Shown piece after piece: positions 11,423 through 24,400 of a stretch of DNA of 64,000 bases; positions within the stretch are counted from its first letter, which is position 1; each line of letters starts with the position of its first letter. Under the pieces are notes generated by a model. That model saw only the letters and a program-made list of their open reading frames with translations, searched no databases and was not told where the DNA came from. Made by a program: the position numbers and the translations under genes. This stretch comes from Rhabditophanes sp. KR3021. Taxonomy: Eukaryota; Nematoda; Chromadorea; Rhabditida; Alloionematidae. The DNA lies in contig CAUJLY010000004.1 of assembly GCA_963281155.1 (NCBI GenBank), positions 1,922,001-1,986,000 of the forward strand. The letters are read 5' to 3'.

Positions 11423-13291
11423 ATGGTATTTTACAAAAATCTCGTTGAACTAAAAAATCTTGGTTATTTAGCAAACTGTGAACTTTGCTTGAAAGATGGT
11501 CAACGTGTAGCAGTGTCCAAATATATTTTGGCCGGGCATAATGACCACTTTTATAATTTGTTTAAAGGGGATCCTGATAAGAGTGAGTTACTGATATTCA
11601 TTTGCCTTATTATTGAATTATTATAGGCACTTTTACTTGTAATAAGCTTGATAAAGAACACTTCGACTGCTATTATGAATATATTCATAAGGGATATTCA
11701 TTTGAAGTAACGAACCAGAATATCAATAAACTATTAGTTATTTATTACGAATTTAATGATTTAGCTGATTTGGAGGTAATTTATTTCATTTGTTCTTATT
11801 AATACACTCGATGTAGCTTTCAATTAATGCTTATTTAGCTTCAATAAAGAGTAAGAAAGGAAGTATGAATACTTATATTCCTATTTTCACAAAAATTAAG
11901 GATGAAAAATACAAAAATATCAACAAACCTTTAACTAAAATACTAAAAGAAAAAATTAGTAAAATGACATGTTATACCACATTTAATAAATTAAATATAA
12001 GTGAGCTGTGTTTATTCTTTACTGCAAGCTTTATTGAAGTAAATGAACCTTTGCAAATTCTCCGCATATTTTACACTTGGCTCAGTAACGATTTTGAGAA
12101 TAAACAAAGTGAAGCTAAGATTTTGTTTGACAAGATAGATTACTCAAAAATTACATTGCCTGGTTTAGAGAAAGAAAACAAAAGAAATCCAATTTTTAAT
12201 AAAATAGGAGCATTAAGAACACAATATGTAAAAAATGAAACTGCCTCACAATTAACTAATATCTATAAACCTCTTCAAAAACAAAGATTTTCCCTAGGAA
12301 ACATAGGCACCAATGTCATTTTGAGTAAGCACACATAATATTTAACTAAAATTAATTTTAATCTTTAGCTGGCGGTTTAAAAAGTCCAAACGATCTTCTT
12401 CAACTTAACGCATTCCAAGATAAAAGTGGAATTGGCAAAATTGCAGATTTAGAGTTCAAAAGAGAGCGTCATTGTTCTGAACTAATTGGCAGTAAAATAT
12501 ACTCTGTTGGAGGAAAAGCATCCACAACAGTTGAATCATTTGACATATTATCAAACCAAGTTACAGTGGAACCAATGATATTACCAACTTTGCGTCATTC
12601 ATTCTCGAGTTGTGTTTATAATGACAAATTTTATTTATTTGGTGGAGTTGTTAAGAAAAAGGCGGAAAATACGGTAGATTAGTAAGTTGATTTATTTTTC
12701 GTTTTTATTTCGTCATTTAGCATGGACCTCGATAAAATGACATGGTATGCAGAAAGGCCAATGTTGAATGAGTTGATGTATCATGAAACAATTGTTTCAG
12801 GAAATGGATCTATTTATATTACGCCGGCACATAATTATGGTAAGATGCAAAGGTAAACGACTCAATATATTTATTATATAAATTCTTTTTAATTTGCTAT
12901 TTCAAGGTTTGACCCAAGAGACATCAGTCCCTTTAAATCCTTTTCAAATCCCATTAAAGATTTGTTCATTGGAAGTGCTGCAACTATCTACAACGACCAA
13001 GATATCTTGATAATTGGAGGTTACTGCGGGAATAATGAAAGTGTCGACAATTGTCAATTATTCGACACAAGATCAGAAAGGTGGCGTTTAATGCCTAAAA
13101 TTCCTCAAAAAGTTTGTTTCCCTAGAGCAGTTGAAATTGGAAATAGAATCTTTTTGTTTGGTGGAGAAACTAAGACAAATTTTTTCACAAATAAAACTTA
13201 CTTTTATGATAAAAGTCTTGGAAGATGGCAGGAATATACTGATTATCAATTGCCAATATTAAATAAATCGTTTTCAACGATTGTTTTTTAA
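11423..13291 (+). CDS. BTB-BACK-Kelch (KLHL-type) protein
   Basis: Six exons in frame: 11423-11582, 11627-11775, 11817-12324, 12369-12681, 12721-12852, 12907-13291, giving about 548 residues. The N-terminus is a BTB/POZ fold (CELCLKDGQRVAVSKYILAG, then FDCYYEYIHKGYSFEV). An all-helical BACK region follows (11865-12170). Kelch blades carry the usual double glycines (IYSVGGK, FYLFGGV, ILIIGGY, IFLFGGE) and Trp positions such as RSERWRLMP. KLHL proteins typically act as substrate adaptors for Cullin-3 ubiquitin ligases; the specific target here cannot be told. The acceptor at 11816 was chosen over one at 11838 because the latter runs into a stop. AATAAA at 13294-13299 lies just after the stop. 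Confidence 0.88.
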
Positions 13292-13488
13292 AGAATAAAA
13301 TATATTAATTTAAAACTGTTTCAAATTATGTCAAATATAGATAGTTGTTAGAGTACAAATGAATAAAAAACACTATAAATGTTAAAATAAGATTTATTCT
13401 TCTAATTAAAAAGGCATATTGTTTGTTAGTATTTAAAGTTTATATCCAAAATTATGAATATAGGACTGCTGTTTTACCAAAAGAAAGT

Positions 13489-14378
13489 TTATAAATGGTT
13501 ATATTTTCTACGCCCAATCAAAGTGATATTTTGCTGCTTGGATAGAATATTTGAAAAAGTAGTGACCTTTTTAGATTTTGTAGCAGTATCTTTTCTCATG
13601 GCGCTTTTCCGAAAAGATGAAGAAACTGCGTTCTTTCCATCACCCTTCTTTCCTACATTATTCCTTTTCGAGATGTAGTACTCTGAATTTGGGACATAGT
13701 CTCTTTTTCGTACAAATTCATATTTGTTATCCCCTTCGATTTCTCTATAAATGACTAAAACATTAAAATAGATTAACCAATCATTAAATAATCTAAACTT
13801 ACATTGCTTTCCATTTTCATACTCAAATATGAAAGGACCTTCAACCTCTGAGAAATTTGATAAGCGTCGTCCAGGATCTAAAGGGTTGGGTGATTTGGTA
13901 ATATCCAAAAATGAACACATACTCTGAAAATAAAATAACTTATTAGTTTGAGAGAAACTTCCCTTACATTCTCTTGTCCGTCATCAGCTAACTCATCTAA
14001 TTGGTAATTTGATGATAGTGGCTCGACCGTGGTGTCTGGACTTCCATCTCTAATCATTTCAATGCGGTGTGGTGAGCGGCATGGCGAGTGGTAGGACGAT
14101 TTCTCTTGAGGTGAGTAAACGGTTATTTTTTCCCCCTGCACATTTTTCGTTGCATTCACCTTCTTCTTTTTACCGATGGGTAACGCCAGTACACCATTTA
14201 AATTGACTCTTCTTTTCATCTGCCTTTGAGTTTTCTTCGTTTTCCTGGCAATTTTTTCGTTTGCCTTCTTCTCTTTGTACTCGGCTTCTAACCTCACCAT
14301 AAGAGTATCAAAGGTCTCATCCATCGTATCTTCTGACATGTCGAAAGTAGAATCCCAAAATAAACTTTTCCCTGGCAT
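13489..14378 (-). CDS. Unrecognised basic protein
   Basis: Exons on the minus strand are 14378-13968, 13923-13803 and 13754-13489. Introns of 44 and 48 nt have GTAAG donors and CAG or TTTTAG acceptors. The product is 265 residues. The N-terminal third has a charged, probably helical segment (EYKEKKANEKIARKTKKTQR) followed by RRVNLNGVLALP and a KKKK cluster. The middle has Ser-Pro sites (VYSPQEKSSYHSP, RSPHR). The C-terminal half contains GPFIFEYENGK and a lysine-rich tail. There is no signal peptide or membrane segment, so a nuclear or chromatin role is plausible but is only inference. I do not recognise the family. It is convergent with the BTB-Kelch gene. Confidence 0.7.
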
Positions 14379-15430
14379 CGTCGTGAATGGTTAAAATGAT
14401 AATTTTGCGCTCAAGACATTTAAAATAGTAAACACCATTGGTACATCATGTATTATTTTCGTGACATCATTCAATCCAACCACCAATACAAATTTCTTTA
14501 AAACAAAAAAGCTGTTTAGTTCCGTCTTTGTACATGCGTTTATTCATAAGAAAAGCAATCATAAATGTATACGAAATATTAAAAACATCCATCCGTTTGA
14601 CAAATAACTTTGATTTAACTCAAAAAGCATTGTTTATTTTTCAACTACCAAAAAACATATTTCCTTACAAAAACAAAAATCATCCTACGTTTTTTGTAAG
14701 ACAAAATATAACATAATAAATATGAACATAACTTTAATATATTTTTATCTAAATATTTTGAACGAACACAATTTAGTGGGGTAAATTTATTTAAAAAACA
14801 TAAGATAACAATTTGTTTGCCCACGAGGCCCTGTAAATAATATAAATTCGTATATATTTTGCTGATTAATAAATGGATTACGTAGCAGTTAGTTGTCAAG
14901 TTTTTTAGTACTAAATTTCCTTATCAATTTTATGTTTGTGTTTATTATTAAATAATAACAAAAAAGTTTGATAACTGAATATTTTGTCTTTTTTAGTGAA
15001 CATGTGTAAATACTTTAATAAGTGATTATTTATCGAGTGCATGACTATTTTTACGATCATCTTTCAACAGTTCCAAACTTCAATAACCACCACCTATGAT
15101 CATTATCACAACACAAAGAATAGTTGAACTTGAATTTTATTCAAAAAATTATTATTAAATCGGAGTTTATCAAATTAATATATTTGATACCTGTTAAACT
15201 AATAAAAATATACACAAAAATAATCATATTTCAAAGATAGGGTAATAATGACTAATATGTACATAACTACTAATATTTTTGATTCTTTTCTGCTTTAATT
15301 TTTTACCGACTGACTTGTATTGGAATTTTTGGTTGATATAATATATAATTTGGAGCCAGCGGTCTTTTACTTCCAAAAAAGTTAAATTAAATAAAAGGTA
15401 TAGATGTGTGTGTGAATTGATATATTCCAA
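14379..15430. other. Gene-free AT-rich spacer
   Basis: Only short, compositionally biased open frames; no exon or RNA gene recognised. It separates the unrecognised basic gene from the 3' end of lmd-3. Confidence 0.5.
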
Positions 15431-18400
15431 TTACATTGCAAAGCCGAATGCTTCAATAAACTGAACTACGAATTCTTCGCTTTCTCCTCCCGCTAACAAT
15501 TCATTATCGAAAGTTGCACACTTTTGACTTCTGCCAATGTTTAAATCTGCATCCAACCATAAACCATAATAGCCTTGCCCAGCACCAATACTTAAATATT
15601 CTTTAGTGGCATTGATGAAAAATTGGTTTGCTCCAGTCCATGTGTATTGCCGAAGTTCTCTACAAATAAATAAGAAAGGAGGTTAAAATTGGTGTTACTA
15701 AGCAAAAATATACACAATAACATTTACAATGGAAGTCTATTTTAGACACACTCAAATATGTGGCCTTATCCGCATCACCAACCATTATCAAAAAACCAAA
15801 ACGTTACACGCTATTTTTAGCAAATGATTTAATAAATTACTTACCTTGTGTGAGGATACTCTCCAGTAAAACGGAACAAAATACAGGAGTCGCCTGTGCC
15901 GTAGTAGTGTTCAGCGATTTGAATTGGTGTGGAAACGACAGCTCCAAATACATGTCCACGAGTGTCTCGAATAAGCAATAGGATTGGTGACATCTCTTCC
16001 CCAAATTCGGCCATTTTCCGATAAAATGTGGACAGTGAAAAGCCATTTTTGTCGCTCGAGAATACATTTATCCATGGATAGCCTTCAGCACGAGCAGGTA
16101 GAATGTCGCAAACTTGGCGAATCATAAACTCATCTAGCATTTGAGAAGAGGTAGCCCCTTCGGGAAGTGGCATTTCTGAGGGTTCTAAAGCATCTTCTAG
16201 TGACAATCGTCGACACATCTCGTCTACGGTGACAATTTCCCATTCTCTGTTCATCAATGAGTTTCCTCCGAATAGAGGGGCATTCTTTTCGCCTATAAAT
16301 AGAAAGGATATAAGTATGTGAGGGATATTATATGGACATTTATGTTTTTGTCTAATTGTTTCAAAGTTTGCTCTAAGTACAAAATAAAGTTACATTTATT
16401 TTTCTTCTTTTTTTTAATTTTTTTCACACCTTTATTTTCATCATGGTCAAGTGTCTGATTAACCATCGTAATTAGATGTGAAAAACGTCTAATTCCACTC
16501 TTTCCTGCCTGCTGAAGAGGAACCGAAAGTCTCCGAACATGAGAACCAACTGCCCCTTCGGGGGAAAGTGAATTACTCGCACTAATGATTGCCGATGCCA
16601 ATGCATTCGTAGAACCATTAGGAGTAGTGGAGGAGGAAGTTGCTGATGTTAACGAAGTCACTGATACATTTATCTTCTCCATGAAGTTACTGATTAACTT
16701 TTCCCCTTTTATCATTTTGGATGTGTTAGTGCAATATTGATAGGGCAATGTCTCGGTAGTAGTCTAATAAAATTTATAATGTAATGAAGTATTTTTCTAA
16801 ATATAGGACTTTAATTTTAAATTAAATGCTATAAAAATGACAAGACACTAAGTATAAAAATGGAAATCCCTTTCGACAAGAATGATATCCCTCAATATGT
16901 GTTTAATATACCGGTAAAGCTTAAATAATTATTAACAGTATCTAATTTAGTCTGTTTGGTGTTAAGAGCTAAGAATAGAAACAAATCCAAACAGCTGTAC
17001 ATATATTAGTAAATATTCAAACTTAAAGGCAATTTAAAAAGACAGATATAAGTTGACAACTTTTTGATTCAAAAGATACATAAAAACAATTGTGATTTAA
17101 AAATTAAAACACATATAATTCTATAGAAAGTATACTTACGAACCATCTTTTAAGCTGAAAGATAAAAAATAAGTTTTAAAAAAGTTTGTGTCTACAAATT
17201 TGATAAGTTATATCAAAGTGGACACATATTTAACTTTTTAAAAGATGTCTCTTAATAAGGGTATGACAAAAAAAGGAGGGAGGTTCAGGGATATTTTCTT
17301 GTGAGCAATATTTATTTTTTCCTAGCATTTTTGCAATACGCCTCTATGATCTTTGTCGGTCATGAACATAGATGTTGGAAGGGATTAGATATAAATTTAG
17401 CATACGATTATTAATAGTCTAATTAGCATTATTATGAATGCAAAATTTATATACATAAATACGGTTTTTATTTGAGGCATCAAAAAGGAACCATCCAACG
17501 CAGAGAAGGTCGAAACGTGTGCAATTTGAAAACAAATTTACCATAAAAGTCCTCAATAAGGCTTTCAAAATTGAATCAACAACTAACACATTATATATCA
17601 AATTATTTATGGGTACATATAATTAAGCATATAAACTGGATTAGAGGATGTGCTTTGTTTTGAGACTCAAATGAATATGGTATTGATATTTGTTTTATAA
17701 AATATTTTAGCTAGCAAGACTTTTGACTGATAGACTAATTATTGTTTGGTGAAAAAACCATCTATGAAAAAACAAATTAAGGACACTTCTTTCAATGCAC
17801 TTGCATGTATATGTGACAACAGAAAAGTTAGTTCGAATTTTAATTGGGATGGGTAATTTGTTTGTTTGTGAATGAGCATCATCTGAGTGATGTGATGGTA
17901 GTGGTATATAGCCTAATTGAATTTTTATAATTTGCATGAGGAAAACTTGCGTGATAAAAACTGCTCTTAAAGTAAATTTATTCAAATGGTGAGTACAATA
18001 TTTCAAATGGTAAGCTTTAATATCAAGATTGGTAAGTGAATATAAATGGTAAGTAAAAGTATTCAACTGGTAAGTTTGAATAAATAAATTTCGTCATCAC
18101 TAGATATTTTGGTATTAATTTACTGACGAAGGTAATTAATTGTTTGCCAAAGTGTACCAGATAAGATTAAAAATGTGTGAAAATGTTCAAGAACGTTAAT
18201 GGTATATTTATAACAACAATATTAAGTAATTCACATTAGGGCATATAGAAAACTATTTTTTGAATTGTATTTAACGTGTGTAGACAGATACTTTCCATCC
18301 TTTAGAATTCTTAGTAAGTAATATATCTAAATATAAATATTCAAAAAGTCCAATTAGAGTATCATGTTGAGAAAGTTAGTCCGTAGGTTGTAAAATTCTA

Positions 18401-21400
18401 TTTCAATGGTGTAACAAGATACTTGGTGAGTAAAAGGGGGATATTTTGTGTGGATAAAGTAGGTCAATTTGTATAAAGAAATAGAAGTTTCTTGTTTTTT
18501 TGATATCAAATTTTGTTAATTACCTGTTACGGAGCTACCAACACAACAAAAGACTACTGTTTCTAAAACGCTGCCTGGTGAGGAAATAATACAAGTAATT
18601 GATGTAATAAGTTTTTAAAATCTAAAAATTGGGGATACTTATTCTTTTTTGTTTAAATATCACATATGTAGATGAATAAATGTAGTTATTTTATACTCGT
18701 ATTAATCAAGCAACAAATTATAATACTAAAGAATTTGTATCCTCAAAATGCTTAGTAATTATGTACACCCAAAAGACCCACTGCATGTAATTTGACCCGC
18801 CACGTTAATAGGGAACTAAAGATCATTGAGTATGGTTCAAAAAATATCTAGACGGAGACGGTTTGTCTGGTGATAATCCAGATATCAGGAATCTGAAATT
18901 AAAGTGCCGGAGCTTGCCAAGAAACATGTTGTCTATGTAGGCAAAAGTACAGACATCGCAAATCGTATGGTCAAGCACATGCATCTCTACAACAGAAATT
19001 TAAATGGGAGTTTTTGTTTAATGGCAAGGAAAAGGCAATACATAAAATCTTGACTTCTCGAATGGAAATGATTGTTTTGGAAAATAACTACGTCTCAGAA
19101 GATCATGCCTTGAACGTTGAGGACATTCTTACTGACTACAGCAGAGACAATGTCACAAACAGTGACACCGGAATGCGAACGTATGACATAGTTTGTCAAC
19201 AGTTTCCGGAAGGAAAAGATGAAGTTGCAAAACTAATCTTGCAGGAGTTTTTAGATGCTAATGAACGTGTCCATTTAAAAACATCTCCATGAGTTTTTGA
19301 ATTATCCTTTTACACTACATTTTATCACATTTTCAATTGAATTAAATCTTACCTGAAGTGATTTTTTTAACAGATTTTTGGTGTGCTTTTTCTGCACTGC
19401 CTAATGATAAGCTCCTTAATCTTTGGAGTCCTTTTTTTAGGGAAGATTTTTTTGTAAGTTGTTTGATTCCCCATTCTTTGGGGCTTAATTTTAGTTGACT
19501 AATAAGTTTAGTAGTGTTTTCTTTTTTAACAAATTTAGAAGTGTTTTCTTTTTCACTACTTGTACTTTCAACATTTTTTTTTGTATAAATATGACGATCA
19601 CTTGTTTTGTAGACGACTTTATCCACCACGGCGGTAGATATGTCGTCAAAGATGCCTTCATCAGATTTGTTACTAAAGACGGAGGCATTAGATGAATTTT
19701 GAGATAAGCGTCTCTTGTAAGTGTCATCATTAATTTCGTCAATAGCTGAATCAGCGGAAAAGTTTGTTTTGAAAGAACATTGTGAGTGAGTAGGAGATTC
19801 GGGATGGCTATTATATTTCACTATATTATTATCACATCTAGCACTTCGAACCTTTAATGCATTTGTTATCTGGAGATCTAATTTACGGTCCGTGTAAGCA
19901 CCACCGCGGTAATTAGAGTCAAAAATGTTTACGGCTTTCGAAAATACTGGTGGGATATTTAGGGTAGCCTCTAAGGTCAGCGTGGGTGTTTCTTTCTTTG
20001 GCTTCTTATGTTTTTTGGAAATAGATGAAGAGTAGAAAGTGGTGGGAATAACTTTTTCGTCCATTATTAGCTTGATTAGGTAAAACTTTTTTATTCAAAT
20101 CTGAAGTTAACAAGAAAAGATAGTAAAATAAATTGAAGAAACACGATAAAAGTCCAACGAAGTAGTAGTACATTACTGATAGGAAATGTAAAAAAGAGAC
20201 CTAATCTAAATAGTAGGAGACCGAATATGGATAGTAGTAGACCGAATCTCCTAGTCGACGTCAATCTCGGCCTAACACATCAATCTTTTGAAGGGGAAGT
20301 CGAGAAAGTGGGCATTAGTGATTAGGTCAATGTAAAAGGTACGCTCGCATTAAAATCAAACTCAAAGTGTCGAATGGTGCATACAATAACAATTGAACTA
20401 ATTTATACAAAAAGATACATACCCTTATCATGAGATCATATGTTATTATCAAGAAGCAACACTCATAAATAAAATTGGCCGTCATTAATAACGAAACTCG
20501 TGAATCACGTTCTTACCTTATGCAAAAAAAGCTTGTTGTGGTCTAAAGGTGATGCTTATTACTTTTTACAAAAACTTATCTTACTTAAATACTATGTATG
20601 AAATACATAAAAAATATAAATATACTTCTTAATCCTAAATAAATAATAAATCTCTATTTTAATAGAACGACTCCTACACACAACACCTTGGAATAAATGG
20701 TGTGTTATACAGATAAAGCAAAAACTTGATGATTTTTGATTTAAAAAACAAATAAAGTATTATCATTGATATGAGAATCATTTGTATTACAAAAACAATC
20801 AAAATAAACAATAAAAAGAAAAATAACTGTAAGAAGATGGGTACAGAGTGTACCGAATAAAATTATGTTTGTTTTTTCATTTGTATAAAATGAATGTGAA
20901 CACTTAAGGCACCTATATAGGTGGGAGTCAAAACATGTTCTGCACAAAGAAAGTTCTAAAATCACTTCTTTTGCTACGAACTTTACTAATAATAATTCTA
21001 CTATTCAAGGTAGCTTCAACTATACTAACCAACTCTTTAATTTTCTTTCAAAATCATTTAGCAAAGAGAAATTATAAATATATTATACGTGAACAAAGAA
21101 TATGTAGCTATGCTCCTAAATGATTTTAAGCAATTGCAACGACAACTTTCATCGGGTGTCTTTTAAAAGAACATTGACATGCACCGCACAAATAAATGAT
21201 TTAGTTAAGACAATTAATAATAGGTTAAAACATGTTTAAATGGAGATGTATCAAAGTAAGTATTTTCAACTAACCATTTTAACTATAATCAACTAAACAT
21301 ATTCGGAACGCCAATCAAAAAGGACACCATTTCTAGCAAGTACTGTGATGTCTATACTAATAAATTATTATCACTACCAAGTATTTGTTGTAATAAAAAG

Positions 21401-24400
21401 ATAATAATAATAGTTTATATTTGATACGCCAATTTAACGACTATGTACTTTTTCATATTATTCTAGGTAAAATATACTAAATAACTTATCAAAATTTTAG
21501 TATAGTACAAAAATATTTTTCTACAAACTTCACAATCACATGCAAATCTTTAATAAAATGATCGTAAAGTTGAGGAACATTCAAATCAACATTGTGATAA
21601 AAAATTGTTTAGAACGGAACTTTGGAGCTTTTTATACAAACATTTAATTTACACCTTTGCTAATTTTTTGTAAACGCTGACCGGTTGTTAGGAGATAACA
21701 GGAGCATTACATTAAGAAATTACAAAAGTCGAACTTTTTGTATGTATAACATGATGAGGACATACTAATTTGTATTTTTTGTACTATGTGTCACTTTTGA
21801 AACAAGTTTGTGTGGAAATTATACTTTTAAGCTTTTAATTTTAATTAAAAATGCAAACTTACCGTTGATTGTTTCATCAGATTCTCCATTAAGTATGATA
21901 AATCCACGACCGTCATAAGTTGGTTTTTTCACAACTTCTTCGGTGGGTGCAACAGCGTCGTGCCCATATTTGTCTGGAGACCATTGGAGCAAGAAGTGGT
22001 AAATGGCGTCAGCCTTTGCTCGAGGAACAGCAAACCAAAATTCTCTCTTTCTTCTATTTCCAAAGGCAGAAGAATCATCATCGAGGCTTTCATAGTCAAT
22101 CGTTGACTTTCTCGAACCTAAAAATAGAAATATGAATAACAAAAAATAGATGATGGAATTAACTAAACAAAACAACTTAATTTAATGACACAAAAACAAA
22201 AGTTAACTTCTGCACTTTAAGCCTACCTTTTCTAGTCTTCTTAATAGTCTTTCTATTCAGCCTCACAATCATATAATAAGGCTCCTGTGGCGAGCCTAAT
22301 TCTTCATTAGCTGAATGATTCGAATGAAGTGACCCCAATGAATTGATACTAGCAAACAATTCTGGCCTCTCTTCTTTTTTGGTTCCGCAAACGAAGGAAG
22401 TTCCAACATTCTTGGCAATTGACTTTCGTACTTCTTCTGTGTTTTGACGGAGTGAGTCTAATTTAGCCATGCTTTGTTCTCTTTTAATTGCTTGGATGGA
22501 TTTTTCGGGTTCCAGACTCTAACAAATAATTATGTATTTAATTTAGGAAGGATTTACTTTTTCATTTGGCCACAATGTATAACTACCTCTTTTGTTGGGG
22601 ATCAGTTTTTTTCTTAAATTAAAACCCATCTATAAATAAGTTTTGTGTGTCTAAAAATCACATCAATTTATTATTTCGTTATCGTCATTTTAAAAGACAT
22701 GATTCATTATTTAAGTAACTATTTTATGATATGACAAAATAGAGAATCTTCATACGTAATTACATTTTTAAAAGAAGTAAATAAAAAGTCTAAATTACAC
22801 ATCAGACATTGGGAACAATGTTACAAGATGATGTGTACTATGAGTGTATTCAAAATACATTATTAATAATTAAATACATAGTGCTCAAAATACCCCGAAT
22901 TTATTACAGAGTTTAATATGGTAATATGATGGAAGATACTTTAAGCCTATTTGAGATGAATTAAAGTAAAATGTGCAATGTATAGGCAGGACAGCCCGAT
23001 TCTCAAACTTGTTCATGTTACTATATTTAGTATGACCAGTAACAAGATTTTGGTTTGATAATAAATTATGTGTGGAAATGTTTTAATTAAAAGCGGTTAA
23101 ACACTTATTCGTAGTTTTACACATTGTGGTAGGAATGATAAGTTAGAACTTACCTCGACGCTAAAGATGGAATCCACCATACTTTGACCTTCTTTTACCA
23201 ATTCCGAGCCCTTTTGAACTAGATTGGAGGGAGCATTTGCAACAATCTTGGCACTTGTTTGGATACCCGTTTGAATTTGATCGGCTGCTGATTTGGTATG
23301 GTGAACTACGCCGTGAGCTACTATTTTGGTGCTATTGGCGACAGTTTGTCCGGCACTTTGAACGGAATCTTTCAATGATGTTGCTCTTTGACTTAAAGTC
23401 CTTCCTAGCTTACCGAAAGACCTTCTAGCCATATTTGGCGATATTCTTGAGAAGGGACTCCCGCTGTTACTATCCAAAGAAGAAGTAGATTGCCTCTCAG
23501 AACTTGCCCGTTGCCTTCTTATTCCCAGCGACGATGTCTCTTCAACTTCTTCCTTCGCAACGTTATTGTTAGCAAAGGTATCAGTCTGATCATTGGTCAA
23601 ATCTGAAACTGTTCGTCTTTTGTCTCTTTGCGCAACTAGTAATCTTTCCTTCTTATTGTCAGTTCCTTCTTCTTCTTCGATCAAAGGTAATTGTGTGTTA
23701 GATGAATTTAATAAACTAGAATCTTTGAATGATTCCTCCGTATCTGAATTGTTACCAGTTGTAAATATACATTGTCCCTCGATGATTTCAGGGTTGTTGC
23801 TTTCTCTAGAGAGAATGTTGTTGTCTGTGCATGGTGAAATTTGTCTGGGTGGTGTTTTGACGTGATCAGGGTCGAAGAGACCATCTTTTCTTGTATCACT
23901 CGGTCTTTCTCCTGTCAAGTCACGGATGTCATTGTATACAGCTACTGAATTGATATCTTCCATATTAGCTATCATCCCATACAAATCTTGTCCATTTTCC
24001 CTGACTAAAGCATGGTTTATATCTAAATCAAAAATTAATTTGTTAAGTGGCAAATATGGAAGTAGCAACATTTTATTAGTAATTTTTATATTTTTAATAA
24101 GTGCTCGAAGTACAGTGACTGTATACCATCTATTCTTCGATACTTTGCACATTCAAAATGTGAATATAGCTGAAAGGTATTGTCCGTGTCATCCTATTTG
24201 TGCTCTAATTTAATTTTATTACTCATTAATTTAGTTGCAACAACACCGCAACTTATTCGGTGTTATTCAATGGGTAAGTTAAAATTACTAAAATATATTA
24301 ATCTAGAAGAAGTATCTGGCAATGAAGAAACTTTGAATGAATAGTCTCTGTCAGAAGTCACTTATATATCCAGTTCAGACATATTGGCTGCGAAACAGTA

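Noticed and set aside
11776..11838. Longer intron in the BTB-Kelch gene ending at TTATTTAG (11838)
   Set aside because: It leads at once to an in-frame TAA; the acceptor at 11816 keeps the frame open into the BACK domain.
20935..21123. Short plus-strand frame starting with a signal-like sequence
   Set aside because: It is 62 codons of A/T-driven residues in an lmd-3 intron with no supporting splice sites or similarity.
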